From the NCBI GenBank assembly GCA_964454975.1, contig CAYVVD010000011.1:1-64000 (forward strand): 64,000 nucleotides of DNA, in the 5' to 3' direction. Source of the stretch: CAYVVD01 sp964454975. GTDB taxonomy: Bacteria; Bacteroidota; Ignavibacteria; Kapaibacteriales; UBA2268. The position numbers were made by a program, and so were the translations under genes. Shown in pieces: positions 1 to 8,889 of this stretch (position 1 is the stretch's first letter; each line of letters begins with the position of its first letter). A model generated the notes under the pieces. It saw nothing but the letters and a program-made list of their open reading frames with translations, was not told where the DNA came from and ran no database searches.

Positions 1-2448
1 GTATTTCTTGAGAATATTTCTCTAGATGCAAAATCCAGAATATCTTTCCATTTAGATACAAAAAACGAAAGAAGCGCATTTACTGTAAATTATTTCGAAA
101 TTGAAATGATAAGAGCCACAAATAATGATATTGAACTTGAAGCAGGTAAAATAGATATTTATGGAGGATTGTTTGTTAATCTTGTAGATTCTGTACCTGA
201 ATTTTCAGGATTTGATCTTGATGTAGTTTCTGAAGGTGATTTGATTGTTTCGGGAACTACTTTCTTACAACCGCAAGCTAAACTTTCATTTGATGCTACT
301 AATCTTAGCTTTTCATTTGGAACAAATTTCAATGGATTGCTTGATTTCGGAGTAAGTGGAAAAGCTGTTATTAGCCAAGAAAGAATTGACATAATTGCAG
401 ATTCAATTTCACTTAATTACCTGGATAAATTTGAATGGTTTGCCGACAATCCTTTTTCGGCGAATTTTTCTTCTTCAGGCCTGAATATCAATAATTTTTC
501 CCTGGAAAGAGATGGCGCAGAGAATCTTAGGCTAAAAGGTTCAATAAAAGACGACAATATCAGGGATTTAAATCTTACTCTCGATTCAATCAATATAAAT
601 GATGCACTGGTATTGCTACCTGATGAAGAAGCAGAAATATTCAGCACCCTTGCAGGAAGACTTAACCTTGAATTGAGATGTTCCGGGCCGATTACTAATC
701 CCGAAATGATATTTCAAATTACAGGAGAAGGCCTTGCATATAATAATACAAAAATTGGCAAAGTGGAATCAAACATCCGCCATAGGGATTCTGTTATTAC
801 TGGTAATCTGAAGTTTATAAATCCGCTGCTCAGGGAAAAAGAGGAATATGTAAACGTTGATATTGAAGCAGTACCATTGAATCTTGCCTTTGTCGGCGTC
901 CATGAAAGGGTACATAAAAATACTGATTTTAATATCGTTGCGAGAATCCAGGATGTTCCTCTGGGATTGGCGGAACCTTTTATACCCAGCGTAACAAACA
1001 TTAGCGGTTATGGCAAGCTCGATGTCCTGATTGGAGGCAAATTTCCTGAGAATATAAGATACCGTGGCAAAGGATCAATCAGGGATGCTCAAATGCTTGT
1101 AGAGCCGACTAACATCGCCTATAAAGCTGAAGGAAGCTTTGAAATGACCAATGACGAAGTGATAGTAAAGGCTTTTTCACTGCATAATCTTTCCCGCGAT
1201 TTAAGTGGAGGCAAAGCAAACATCAGTGGTAAAGTTAAGCTTGACGGCTTTAAACCAAAAGAGTTGGACATAGAAATTGTTGCTAACCAGCTAATGGTGA
1301 TGAATTCAGCAACAAGAAGCCCCCGGCCGGAGATGTACGGCCCCGTGATTATAGCTTCAGGGAAATCACCTATGATGTATCATGGTGATTTTGATTATCC
1401 AATATTCTCAGGTGATGTTATTGTTAAAGACGCTGATATTGAAATGCCACCAGCAATTCAAAACGTCAGAACAAAATCCAGGATGATATATGTTGACAAA
1501 GACAGCCTGATTGCATTTGAGGATTCACTCGGAAGGGCAGAATACGAGCAAAAAGCATTAGAAAAGGCAACCGAACAGGACATTTTCGAAAGGATGTTGA
1601 TTGATTTGAATGTCACATTTGAAAAACCGCTAAATGTTAATATGGCATTTAATACATTGTCAACTTTAAATGGAGAAATTGAAACTCCACGCGAAAGACC
1701 CGTTCTACGATATTATAAACCAAGGAACACTACTGAAGCACAAATTTTCGGTGAATTGATACTAAAAGACAATTCCTCGCTTACAATGTTTAAAAAGCTG
1801 AATACTTCAGGAAATATAACTTTCCCGACAGGTTCAATTACTAACCCAAGTATTGATATTACTGCAGAATACAAGGGCAAAATCAATCGGGATAATGATA
1901 TTGAGGAGTTCAGGGTAATTATTAATATCACTGGAACAAAGGAAAATCCTGATATTAAATTCGATTATTATATCGGTGATGTACAGGCAGCAGGGACTGA
2001 TAAAGAAAAAGAACAGGATGCCCTAATGCTTCTTCTTGTTGGCAAGACATCTAAGGACCTTCTTGGCTCTTCGGGTCAGTCCGACGGCCTGGTTTCATCT
2101 ACTGCAGAAGAAAGCGTAGGAGCAATACTTGGAGCAGAAATTTCAAAATCACTTTCTGAAGCATTGCTTGGCACCGGAGTTATTGAAAGTACGGATATTG
2201 ATATTCAAAAATCAACTGTAGAATTCAGAGGGCAGTTTCTGGGTGATATTCAATGGTCTGTTGGAGGAAATATTGGTGATTTATCCAATTATGAAGTTAC
2301 AATTACAACTTCTATTGGAGAGGCATTTAATGTTGAATCTCTAAATAATCTTATTCTCTCATTTGCAACTATAGCAACAGAAACACAAATCCGGACACCG
2401 GATCAAAAGAAATGGGAATTTAAAATTAGAATTGGTGACAGCTGGTAG
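1..2448 (+). CDS. tamB: TamB-like translocation/assembly protein, C-terminal part (5' truncated)
   Basis: The reading frame is open from base 1, so the gene starts upstream of the window; the first in-window Met is only at 106. The visible 815 residues are repetitive, beta-rich and low in Cys, alternating short polar strands, as in the long periplasmic AsmA/TamB family. The last 300 residues carry the features of the TamB C-terminal (DUF490) domain: a stretch resembling LLVGKTSKDL, a glycine-rich segment, and a beta-rich end closing in FKIRIGDSW. Family members span the periplasm and move lipid or help assemble outer-membrane proteins. The stop lies 1 bp from the convergent rsmD stop. The family call is fairly secure; the exact role in this organism is inference. 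Confidence 0.8.
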   Translation, partial: VFLENISLDAKSRISFHLDTKNERSAFTVNYFEIEMIRATNNDIELEAGKIDIYGGLFVNLVDSVPEFSGFDLDVVSEGDLIVSGTTFLQPQAKLSFDATNLSFSFGTNFNGLLDFGVSGKAVISQERIDIIADSISLNYLDKFEWFADNPFSANFSSSGLNINNFSLERDGAENLRLKGSIKDDNIRDLNLTLDSININDALVLLPDEEAEIFSTLAGRLNLELRCSGPITNPEMIFQITGEGLAYNNTKIGKVESNIRHRDSVITGNLKFINPLLREKEEYVNVDIEAVPLNLAFVGVHERVHKNTDFNIVARIQDVPLGLAEPFIPSVTNISGYGKLDVLIGGKFPENIRYRGKGSIRDAQMLVEPTNIAYKAEGSFEMTNDEVIVKAFSLHNLSRDLSGGKANISGKVKLDGFKPKELDIEIVANQLMVMNSATRSPRPEMYGPVIIASGKSPMMYHGDFDYPIFSGDVIVKDADIEMPPAIQNVRTKSRMIYVDKDSLIAFEDSLGRAEYEQKALEKATEQDIFERMLIDLNVTFEKPLNVNMAFNTLSTLNGEIETPRERPVLRYYKPRNTTEAQIFGELILKDNSSLTMFKKLNTSGNITFPTGSITNPSIDITAEYKGKINRDNDIEEFRVIINITGTKENPDIKFDYYIGDVQAAGTDKEKEQDALMLLLVGKTSKDLLGSSGQSDGLVSSTAEESVGAILGAEISKSLSEALLGTGVIESTDIDIQKSTVEFRGQFLGDIQWSVGGNIGDLSNYEVTITTSIGEAFNVESLNNLILSFATIATETQIRTPDQKKWEFKIRIGDSW

Positions 2449-2449
2449 T

Positions 2450-2992
2450 TCAGGTTTTAGTTGTTATTGAGACGTGAGTGCTGCCATATTGCTTCTCAGT
2501 GATCACCTCGCAGTTATCAGGATAATACAGATTCTCGCCCAAAGCATGTTCAAGGACGAAGACTCCCCCGGTTTCAAGAATATTCGAAGTAAATACGGAA
2601 TAGATAATCTCAGTAGATATCATTTTTTCATAAGGTGGATCTGCGAAAATAAGGCCATAGCTTTCAGCAGAATTTCCAACATATTTAATTGCATCGCCTT
2701 TAGTTATATCTGCATTTTGAATGTTTAATTCACCAATAATTTTTCCTATAAAGGCTAATGACTTGCCCGACTTATCAACAAATGTAACGCTATCAGCTCC
2801 TCTACTCAAAGCTTCAACCCCCAAAGAACCACCACCGGCAAACAAATCGAGCACCCTCAGCCCCTTAAAATCAATAATATTAGCTAATGTATTAAAAATA
2901 GCTTCCTTGGTGGAATCTGTAGTAGGGCGTATACCCGAAGGTAACTTCCCCGGGAAACTTCTTCCTTTGAATTTGCCTGAAATAATCCGCAT
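2450..2992 (-). CDS. rsmD: 16S rRNA (guanine(966)-N(2))-methyltransferase RsmD
   Basis: A 180-residue protein starting MRIISGKFKG, the usual RsmD N-terminus. A SAM-binding Rossmann motif (VLDLFAGGGSLGVEALSRGA) sits near residues 47-66, and the catalytic DPPY tetrapeptide (FADPPYEK) near 120. The enzyme methylates G966 of 16S rRNA during 30S assembly. A longer frame runs upstream, but it is only the antisense end of the neighbouring gene; the chosen ATG at 2992 overlaps the upstream stop by one base (TGATG), which supports translational coupling. The coaD gene often found beside rsmD is not here. Confidence 0.93.
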   Translation of the reverse strand: MRIISGKFKGRSFPGKLPSGIRPTTDSTKEAIFNTLANIIDFKGLRVLDLFAGGGSLGVEALSRGADSVTFVDKSGKSLAFIGKIIGELNIQNADITKGDAIKYVGNSAESYGLIFADPPYEKMISTEIIYSVFTSNILETGGVFVLEHALGENLYYPDNCEVITEKQYGSTHVSITTKT

Positions 2993-3912
2993 CAGTACAC
3001 TTTGATACGTTCGTGGTAGGAAGGCAGGCAACCGCCAATACAAGGCGGGAAGATATGCATAGTGCGGGAACAATAATCCATTGTCCGTTCGCTGATTCGA
3101 GAATCCATCATCCTGAAAGCATTTAGCCTGCCGCAATCAAGACCCTTCATCATAATTTTTTCGCGAGCCTGGTTGTAGTTGTCTCTTGTTAAACCGGAAC
3201 CAAAGAAAAAAGCAGCGTCCACAAAGGGGGATATTTTCTTCTTGATTTTTTTGATTTCTGTTTCGACAAGTTTATCCAGTTCCCCATCGTGCGGAACCAG
3301 CTCATAATACATTGGTTTCCCTGCCTTTACGACACTAACGTCAACAAACTGTTGCTCAATGCCAAAAAGAACCACAGTCTGTTTTGCGCGTTCAGGATAA
3401 TTATACAAGAATGAAGCGTGTGCATTGAATTGACTCACTTCAATTTTGTGTATCTGTGCTTTTAATGGTTTTAAAATGTTCGCAATTGTTTCATATATCC
3501 TATTAGGGATAATAATCGCTTTCATCATTGGAGGCTTCCCGTCAGGCGGGAGCAACGGAACAGCAATTGATGTAAATTCATCAAAGCTAAGCAACGGATA
3601 TAGCTGCTGAATATCAAATTTGATCAGGCTTTTTAATTTAATTGCGCTCATATCATCCTTGCCGGGGAACTGGGAAACAAGAATCGTATCGGCAGGGAGA
3701 GTCACAGTCAGCTTTTTAAGGTCTTCCTTGAAAATTTCGAAATATTCATGCAATTCACTTATTCCCTGCTTCGATTCCTTACTACGGGGGCTTTCCAGGT
3801 CAACCGGGACAGAAGTTGAAGCTACATTGGTAAGCTGAAGCCCTTTATCCAGGGTTGTAGTCTCAGCGAGATATACTCTGTCCGAATTAAAAAATACAGA
3901 AAGTACTTTCAT
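2992..3912 (-). CDS. Hypothetical protein, possible PilM-like actin fold
   Basis: A 306-residue soluble protein without signal peptide or membrane segment. It opens with a beta-hairpin-like MKVLSVFFNSDRVYLAE and later has VVLFGIEQQFVDVSVV, the kind of paired strands seen in the two halves of PilM/FtsA-like actin folds; no clean phosphate-binding motif is visible, so the assignment is weak. Cysteines cluster near the C-terminus. It is translationally coupled to rsmD (1-base overlap), which may only reflect operon economy. No pilus genes lie nearby. Confidence 0.45.
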   Translation of the reverse strand: MKVLSVFFNSDRVYLAETTTLDKGLQLTNVASTSVPVDLESPRSKESKQGISELHEYFEIFKEDLKKLTVTLPADTILVSQFPGKDDMSAIKLKSLIKFDIQQLYPLLSFDEFTSIAVPLLPPDGKPPMMKAIIIPNRIYETIANILKPLKAQIHKIEVSQFNAHASFLYNYPERAKQTVVLFGIEQQFVDVSVVKAGKPMYYELVPHDGELDKLVETEIKKIKKKISPFVDAAFFFGSGLTRDNYNQAREKIMMKGLDCGRLNAFRMMDSRISERTMDYCSRTMHIFPPCIGGCLPSYHERIKVY

Positions 3913-4005
3913 AAAAGGATAAACCTTGGTAAATACAAGTATATAAAATACAAATTTTGTGCCTTATTTTTTATTTTTAGCTTTTACGAAATTACTAAAG
4001 TGATA

Positions 4006-4887
4006 ATGCAGACAAAAGGTATAATATTGGCAGGCGGTAGCGGCACAAGGCTATATCCTCTGACAGCTGTCGCAAGCAAACAGCTTCAGGTGGTTTACGA
4101 CAAACCTATGATTTACTATCCATTGGCAACTCTGATGCTTGGTGGGATGAGGGATGTGCTTTTGATATCAACTCCGAAAGATACGCCAAATTTTAAAAAG
4201 CTGCTTGGCGATGGTTCCCGTTGGGGTATGAACATTGAGTACAAAGTTCAGGAAAATCCGGCAGGTATCGCACAAGCATTTATAATTGGCGAAGATTTTA
4301 TCGGCTCCGACCAGGTTTGCCTGATACTCGGTGATAATATATTCTATGGCAAGCTGAATTTTTTCACAAACGCGATATTAAATAATTCCGGCGGAACGAT
4401 TTTCGGATACAGAGTGCAGGATCCCTCTGCCTATGGCGTAGTAGCCTTCGATAAGAATATGAATGTGCTGAGCATTGAAGAGAAGCCTCAGAAACCAAAA
4501 TCGCATTTTGCAATACCGGGACTATATATTTTTAATAACGAATGTGTTGAAATATCAAAAAACCTTGTCCCCGGGCCTCGTGGAGAGCTTGAAATAACTG
4601 ATGTTCAGAAAGAGTACCTGAAGAGAGGCAATTTGAAAGTGGAACTGATGGGACGCGGAATTGCGTGGCTGGACACAGGCACTCCTGAATCCCTGATGGA
4701 AGCAGGGAGTTTTATACATGCAATCGAAAAGCGCCAGGGCCGGAAAATTGGCTGCCTCGAAGAAATTGCGCTTTATATGAAGTTCATCAATTTAGCAAAA
4801 TTTGAAGAAACCGTAAATTCGCTGCCAAATTGCTCATACAGGGATTATTGCTTTAGCGTATTGGAAGAGTTTGAGATGAAGTTATAA
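4006..4887 (+). CDS. rfbA: Glucose-1-phosphate thymidylyltransferase RfbA
   Basis: A 293-residue nucleotidyltransferase. The nucleotide-binding signature GIILAGGSGTRLYPLT is at residues 5-20, and conserved RfbA blocks follow: KQLQVVYDKPMIYYPL, LILGDNIFYG, VEEKP-like SIEEKPQKPKS, and GRGIAWLDTGTPESLMEA. It makes dTDP-glucose from dTTP and glucose-1-phosphate, the first step to dTDP-rhamnose and other dTDP sugars for surface glycans. The ATG at 4006 is preferred because it gives the usual short lead before the motif; a GTG two codons earlier (4000) is possible. rfbB, C and D are not in the window, so it stands alone here. Confidence 0.95.
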   Translation: MQTKGIILAGGSGTRLYPLTAVASKQLQVVYDKPMIYYPLATLMLGGMRDVLLISTPKDTPNFKKLLGDGSRWGMNIEYKVQENPAGIAQAFIIGEDFIGSDQVCLILGDNIFYGKLNFFTNAILNNSGGTIFGYRVQDPSAYGVVAFDKNMNVLSIEEKPQKPKSHFAIPGLYIFNNECVEISKNLVPGPRGELEITDVQKEYLKRGNLKVELMGRGIAWLDTGTPESLMEAGSFIHAIEKRQGRKIGCLEEIALYMKFINLAKFEETVNSLPNCSYRDYCFSVLEEFEMKL

Positions 4888-4919
4888 AAAACCGCTTTAT
4901 TTTCTCAAATAAAACGGTT
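4886..4919 (-). terminator. Intrinsic terminator of the tRNA-Leu transcript
   Basis: Arms 4890-4902 and 4907-4919 pair over 13 positions with one mismatch around a TCTC loop. On the minus strand the stem is followed by a T run (the A run at 4886-4891), so it ends transcripts coming from tRNA-Leu. It also lies just after the rfbA stop, but lacks a T tail on the plus strand. Confidence 0.75.
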
Positions 4920-4934
4920 AGTTGATCATTGAAG

Positions 4935-5019
4935 TACAGAAGGTGGGACTCGAACCCACACGGCTTTAAGGGCCACTGGATTTTGAGTCCAGCGCGTCTA
5001 CCAATTCCGCCACTTCTGC
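4935..5019 (-). tRNA. tRNA-Leu (CAA)
   Basis: 85-nt cloverleaf read on the minus strand: acceptor stem GCAGAAG pairs with CTTCTGT (G-U at the first pair), the D-arm contains TGGTAGACGC, the anticodon loop is CTCAAAA (anticodon CAA), there is a long class II variable arm typical of leucine tRNAs, and a GGTTCGAGTCC T-arm. The 3' CCA is not encoded. Confidence 0.95.
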
Positions 5020-5101
5020 AAAAAACAAATCAGGGTAAAATTACGAATTACAATTTTATTTTGAAACCCCATCAGTGTAATCCGTTATTTTACCCCGCTT
5101 G

Positions 5102-5176
5102 TGGGCGCTGAGGGATTTGAACCCCCGACCCCCTGCTTGTAAGGCAGGTGCTCTGAACCAGCTGAGCTAAGCGCCC
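5102..5176 (-). tRNA. tRNA-Val (TAC)
   Basis: 75-nt cloverleaf on the minus strand: acceptor GGGCGCT/AGCGCCC, D-arm TAGCTCAGCTGG, anticodon loop CTTACAA (anticodon TAC), T-arm GGGGGTTCAAATCCC. CCA is not encoded. It sits 82 nt upstream of tRNA-Leu on the same strand and 50 nt downstream of the NifU-like gene, with no obvious terminator between. Confidence 0.95.
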
Positions 5177-5226
5177 GGAAAAGAGATACAAAAATACAAT
5201 TAATCTGAAAATTTACAAACCGTAAA

Positions 5227-5454
5227 TTAACGCACCTGCTCAATTCTGCGTATTTCCGGAATTTCTATTAAAATCAGGCGTTCAATCCCCGCGCGCAATG
5301 TCATAATTGATAACGGGCATGTACTGCACGAGCCGAGCAGCCTTATCTCAGCGACTCCGGTTTCCTTTTCGTACCGCACAAATTCCACATCCCCTTCATC
5401 TTCCTTCAGAAAGGGGCGAATTTTTGTAAGCACTTTTTCTATTTTTTCACGCAT
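5227..5454 (-). CDS. NifU-like C-terminal domain Fe-S scaffold protein
   Basis: A 75-residue protein made only of the NifU C-terminal (Nfu) domain. It has the family pattern: MREKIEKVLTKIRPFLKEDEGDVEFV, then LLGSCSTCPLS with the CxxC pair that binds a labile 4Fe-4S cluster between two monomers, then a helix ending in the ERLILIEIPEI segment. Nfu proteins pass clusters to apo-enzymes in the cytoplasm. It lies 1 bp after the mrp stop, so the two Fe-S factors form one operon. Complex I, encoded at 10.5-21 kb, needs many such clusters. Confidence 0.92.
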   Translation of the reverse strand: MREKIEKVLTKIRPFLKEDEGDVEFVRYEKETGVAEIRLLGSCSTCPLSIMTLRAGIERLILIEIPEIRRIEQVR

Positions 5455-5455
5455 G

Positions 5456-6544
5456 CTATAAATTAATTTCGAGACCCGCGCTCATTTCGGATTTTGCGTT
5501 CGCTTTCCTCAATTCAGAAACGATATTTGCGCTGACATCTTTAATTACCAAGGCCTGAGATGTATCGGAATTGCTCAACACAAATGGGTGCCCACTGTCG
5601 TTACCGTCACGCATTGCCATGTTTAGCGGGATTTCCCCGAGGAAAGGTACATTAAATTCTTCAGCGATACTCTTTCCACCACCCTCTCCAAAAATATAGT
5701 ATTTTTTACCCGGCATATCAGGCGGTGTGAAATAGCTCATGTTCTCAACGATTCCAAATGTCTGGACGTTCACTTTGTTGAACATTGATATACTTCGCCT
5801 TACGTCGGCAACCGAAATTTCCTGGGGCGTAGTCACGACAACAGCGCCGGTCAACGGGATTTTTTGAGTTAGTGTAAGCTGGATATCTCCTGTTCCGGGT
5901 GGAAGATCAAAAATCAGGTAGTCAAGCGGCCCCCATTCAACTTGCTCAAAAAGCATAGAAAAGTAACCTGCAAGCATTGGCCCGCGAACGATTGCCGCCT
6001 GGTCTTTTTGCATAACAAAGCCCATTGAAGCAACCTTGATTCCGTACTTTTCTATCGGATATGCAACTGTCCTGCCATCGGGCATTTTCATTGCTTCCAG
6101 TTGCGCATCTTTGAGCCCGAACATCGTAGGCTGACTCGGTCCGTAAACATCTGCGTCAAGGATTCCAACACTTGCGCCGGAAAGATGCAAAGCGCCTGCG
6201 ATATTAGCGGCAATAGAAGATTTTCCAACTCCGCCTTTGCCTGAAGCAACAGCGATAATGTTCTTTACATTAGGCAGGATTTTTCTTTCTTCCCTGCTTA
6301 CATGTTTTTCACTAATTAGTATTTCAAATTCCCTGTCCGGAATAATCTTCCTGATTTCTTCCGCACAAAGTTCATTTATTTCTTTAGCGACAAAATGAAC
6401 AGGCTGTGTTAGCCTGAGACCTATTTGAATATTGTCGCCTATCTTAATACTTTCTATCGCATTTAACTCGCCAAGAGTTTTTCCAAGGTCAGGGTCATTA
6501 ATACTCTCAATTGCATTTCTTAAATCTGATTCTGTTACGGCCAT
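5456..6544 (-). CDS. mrp: Mrp/ApbC (NBP35-type) P-loop Fe-S carrier ATPase
   Basis: 362 residues. Residues 1-85 form a MIP18/DUF59 domain (LRNAIESINDPDLGKTLGEL). The ATPase begins with the deviant Walker A GKGGVGKSS at 102-110, followed by DADVYGPSQPTMFG and DLPPGTGDIQLTL. Mrp proteins carry 4Fe-4S clusters as ATP-dependent dimers. The usual CxxC near the VENMSYF block is replaced by TPPD, so the canonical bridging cysteines are absent; the same loss occurs in other Bacteroidota-type Mrp as far as I recall. It is the first gene of the mrp-NifU unit. Confidence 0.93.
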   Translation of the reverse strand: MAVTESDLRNAIESINDPDLGKTLGELNAIESIKIGDNIQIGLRLTQPVHFVAKEINELCAEEIRKIIPDREFEILISEKHVSREERKILPNVKNIIAVASGKGGVGKSSIAANIAGALHLSGASVGILDADVYGPSQPTMFGLKDAQLEAMKMPDGRTVAYPIEKYGIKVASMGFVMQKDQAAIVRGPMLAGYFSMLFEQVEWGPLDYLIFDLPPGTGDIQLTLTQKIPLTGAVVVTTPQEISVADVRRSISMFNKVNVQTFGIVENMSYFTPPDMPGKKYYIFGEGGGKSIAEEFNVPFLGEIPLNMAMRDGNDSGHPFVLSNSDTSQALVIKDVSANIVSELRKANAKSEMSAGLEINL

Positions 6545-6810
6545 TTGTACTTTTCCTATTATTTAATTTCAGTTATTTCCTTACGTCAGGCTGTGAATAT
6601 AATTGTTGATTGGAAAATATCCAATGAAATAGCTGTAACTTTTAATTTCCTGAAAGTGTCCACCTAAAAGAAAGAAAGCGCAATTCTGAAAAAAGCGTAG
6701 TTTTTCATTGAATATTTATTTGTTATTGCTATTATAGCGAGTTATTTTTGTTGATTAAACTCTTTGTTAAGAAACAGTTAAGTATATAGCAACCATTAAT
6801 TGGAGACATC
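6545..6810. other. Divergent intergenic region between mrp and the T9SS gene
   Basis: 266 bp AT-rich spacer holding the promoters of the minus-strand mrp unit and the plus-strand secreted protein. A TTTG/TAnnTTTG promoter pair is visible near its right end; no RNA gene or ORF is apparent. Confidence 0.5.
6719..6750 (+). promoter_or_regulatory. Bacteroidota-type promoter (-33 TTTG, -7 TAnnTTTG)
   Basis: TTTG at 6719-6722 and TATTTTTG at 6743-6750 are separated by 20 bp, matching the -33/-7 consensus described for Bacteroides primary sigma promoters. It lies about 60 bp before the ATG of the secreted protein at 6811. Pattern match only. Confidence 0.45.
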
Positions 6811-8817
6811 ATGAAACGTTTGATTTACTCAATGACCTTATTGCTGGCTTTCGCGTTTGTCAGCACTTCTCTGGCTGAAATCCCGGGATCAATCAGCCAC
6901 AAAATTAAAATTGACAATCCGTTTGTCTTAAAATATAACGGAATCCCGGTGGCAGACCCAAATCACAAGGGAACTACGGAAATCCAGGAAACCAGGCTTA
7001 AGATTGATACAATTACAGAATATTTTTCTTCTATATGGACACACATGGCAAATGTATCGCCTTTTGTTTATGATCCTGTGTCAGGAATAATGATGATCGT
7101 TGGATGTGACAGAAATGTTGCAAATAATGCTATCACAAATTTCCCGGTATATTTAAACTATTCAACTAATGGCGGAACAAGCTGGGCAGGTGTTAATCTT
7201 TTTGACGAGCAGGGATTCGGAGGCCTTCTCCCTTCAATAGCCGTTCATAATTACAATGATGCAGCTTCAATCGGCGCATTACCATTCACAGTTGTGGGCC
7301 GCCTCGCTGAGAATTCTGGCGGAGAATGGCCATGGAACGGCGACCTTGTCCTATTCCCTAATAAAGAAGGTGGAAATATTGAGTTTGTACAGGTTGTAAA
7401 CCCCGAAGAGAACAATCCTTCGTTTGGTCAGATGTGGGGCTCGATGAAGCTTCACCCGTTGATTATTGATACTGATGCGCTCGTTTTCGGAGCAGGAACC
7501 CTTAGCCCTCTTGATGGTTTCCAATACGGAAGTTATGGATTCTTTGGCTGGCATTTCAACCAGGAAGACGTATTTGCATCCGAAATTCCCACAAGTTGGA
7601 GCCTAAACCAGTTCAGGCAGAGCCAAAGCACCCAGAACTCTTTCCAGGGGCCAATTGAGCTTGGTTTGGACAACCGGGAAGCTCTTTATGCCGGTGTAAT
7701 TAACTTCTTCTTTGACGATCAGGAAAACCGTACTCCCGGTTTCTCGAAGCTTGATGCCATTGGCAGCTCATGGGGCGAGTTCGTTAAAATGCCTCATAGC
7801 ATTGCAATGAGTTATGCTCAGAGCTTTGGATACGATAACTTATATCAGTTGAATCCATACGCAATGTTTGAATTTATTGTTTACGGACCGGATAATGTTG
7901 GCTTTATATTTCCGGCAGGCCTGGCTCTCGGCCAGCAGTTCGAGGAAGTACACCTCGTAGAAGCATACTATAAAAATGGCTCTTGGGGAATCCGCAAAAT
8001 TGCAGACATGAATAGCTTTACGCCTTTATCACTAATTGTCTCATCTGCGTTCTCTACAAGTGAGGACTGGGTTTACGAAGTAATAGACAATCCAATCGGC
8101 CATGAAATCCAGGCTGCTATCACTGCAGACGGCCAGAATATTATTATTAAATGGATTGACCTGAACGAAGATGCAACTTATACTATAAATCCACCGCACA
8201 GGGTTACAACTACCAACAATGATAATGAAGAAGTTGAAACTACCATCAGCGAGGTTATTTGGTCTGATGTATTCATGGTTTACAAAGGTATAAATGAAGA
8301 CAACTGGTCTGAACCCAAGAATGTTACGAACGATATTAATGAAAACTACAGATCCACATGGATGACGGACGTAGTACCTTCAATCAATAAAGTTCCACTT
8401 ATTCACCACAGGACACCAGATGTTACAAACACTATGCATCCAACTTACGGTACTCCTCGCGCCCTTGAAAAAATGATTATAGACCTCTTCCCTTATGTAA
8501 TGTATAGTGAGATTGATGTTACCGGTATCATTAATTCACAGGAAGAAGAAAATTACAGCTTTAACCTTGGCGACGCATACCCGAATCCGGCAGAAAACGT
8601 AACTGAGATTCCATTCACGCTTGATGAGCCCGGTTATGTAAAAATAGAGCTGTTTGATGCTATGGGCCGCAAAGTAATGGACTTGTTTGAAAACTATCTC
8701 GGAACAGGTTTCCAGGGGATAAATGTTAACACAAGTGAACTTTCAACAGGCTCATACTATTACACAATGACAGTAAACGGCCAGAGGCTTACCAAAGCTC
8801 TCAAAGTCGTAAAATAA
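6811..8817 (+). CDS. Secreted protein with T9SS C-terminal sorting domain
   Basis: 668 residues. The N-terminus MKRLIYSMTLLLAFAFVSTSLA is a Sec signal peptide; a GGAG ribosome site precedes the ATG. The body contains an Asp-box-like YSTNGGTSW near residue 120, hinting at a beta-propeller or sialidase-like fold, but no catalytic set can be named. The last ~85 residues form a type A T9SS sorting domain: YPNPAENVTEIPFTL, then VKIELFDAMGRKV, GINVNTSELSTGSYYY and a basic end, KALKVVK. The protein is thus exported to the periplasm by Sec and across the outer membrane by T9SS, where it is secreted or surface-anchored. It has its own promoter and terminator, so it is probably monocistronic. Substrate or role unknown. 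Confidence 0.85.
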   Translation: MKRLIYSMTLLLAFAFVSTSLAEIPGSISHKIKIDNPFVLKYNGIPVADPNHKGTTEIQETRLKIDTITEYFSSIWTHMANVSPFVYDPVSGIMMIVGCDRNVANNAITNFPVYLNYSTNGGTSWAGVNLFDEQGFGGLLPSIAVHNYNDAASIGALPFTVVGRLAENSGGEWPWNGDLVLFPNKEGGNIEFVQVVNPEENNPSFGQMWGSMKLHPLIIDTDALVFGAGTLSPLDGFQYGSYGFFGWHFNQEDVFASEIPTSWSLNQFRQSQSTQNSFQGPIELGLDNREALYAGVINFFFDDQENRTPGFSKLDAIGSSWGEFVKMPHSIAMSYAQSFGYDNLYQLNPYAMFEFIVYGPDNVGFIFPAGLALGQQFEEVHLVEAYYKNGSWGIRKIADMNSFTPLSLIVSSAFSTSEDWVYEVIDNPIGHEIQAAITADGQNIIIKWIDLNEDATYTINPPHRVTTTNNDNEEVETTISEVIWSDVFMVYKGINEDNWSEPKNVTNDINENYRSTWMTDVVPSINKVPLIHHRTPDVTNTMHPTYGTPRALEKMIIDLFPYVMYSEIDVTGIINSQEEENYSFNLGDAYPNPAENVTEIPFTLDEPGYVKIELFDAMGRKVMDLFENYLGTGFQGINVNTSELSTGSYYYTMTVNGQRLTKALKVVK

Positions 8818-8837
8818 TATAATTTATTTTGATTTGA

Positions 8838-8873
8838 GCGGAGGCAATTATAAATTGTTTCCGCTTTTTTTAT
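8838..8873 (+). terminator. Intrinsic terminator after the T9SS gene
   Basis: GCGGA (8838-8842) and TCCGC (8860-8864) enclose a second nested CAATT/AATTG pairing, and are followed by seven Ts from 8865. It ends the 6811-8817 transcript just before bshC. Confidence 0.8.
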
Positions 8874-8889
8874 TTTAAAAAGAAGAGTG

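Noticed and set aside
2450..3136. Longer 228-residue reading of rsmD
   Set aside because: The first 48 residues are antisense-frame translation of the neighbouring gene; RsmD begins at MRIISGK (2992) with a 1-base overlap start.
4929..5111. Plus-strand 60-residue ORF across tRNA-Leu
   Set aside because: It lies over a clear tRNA on the other strand and has no coding features.
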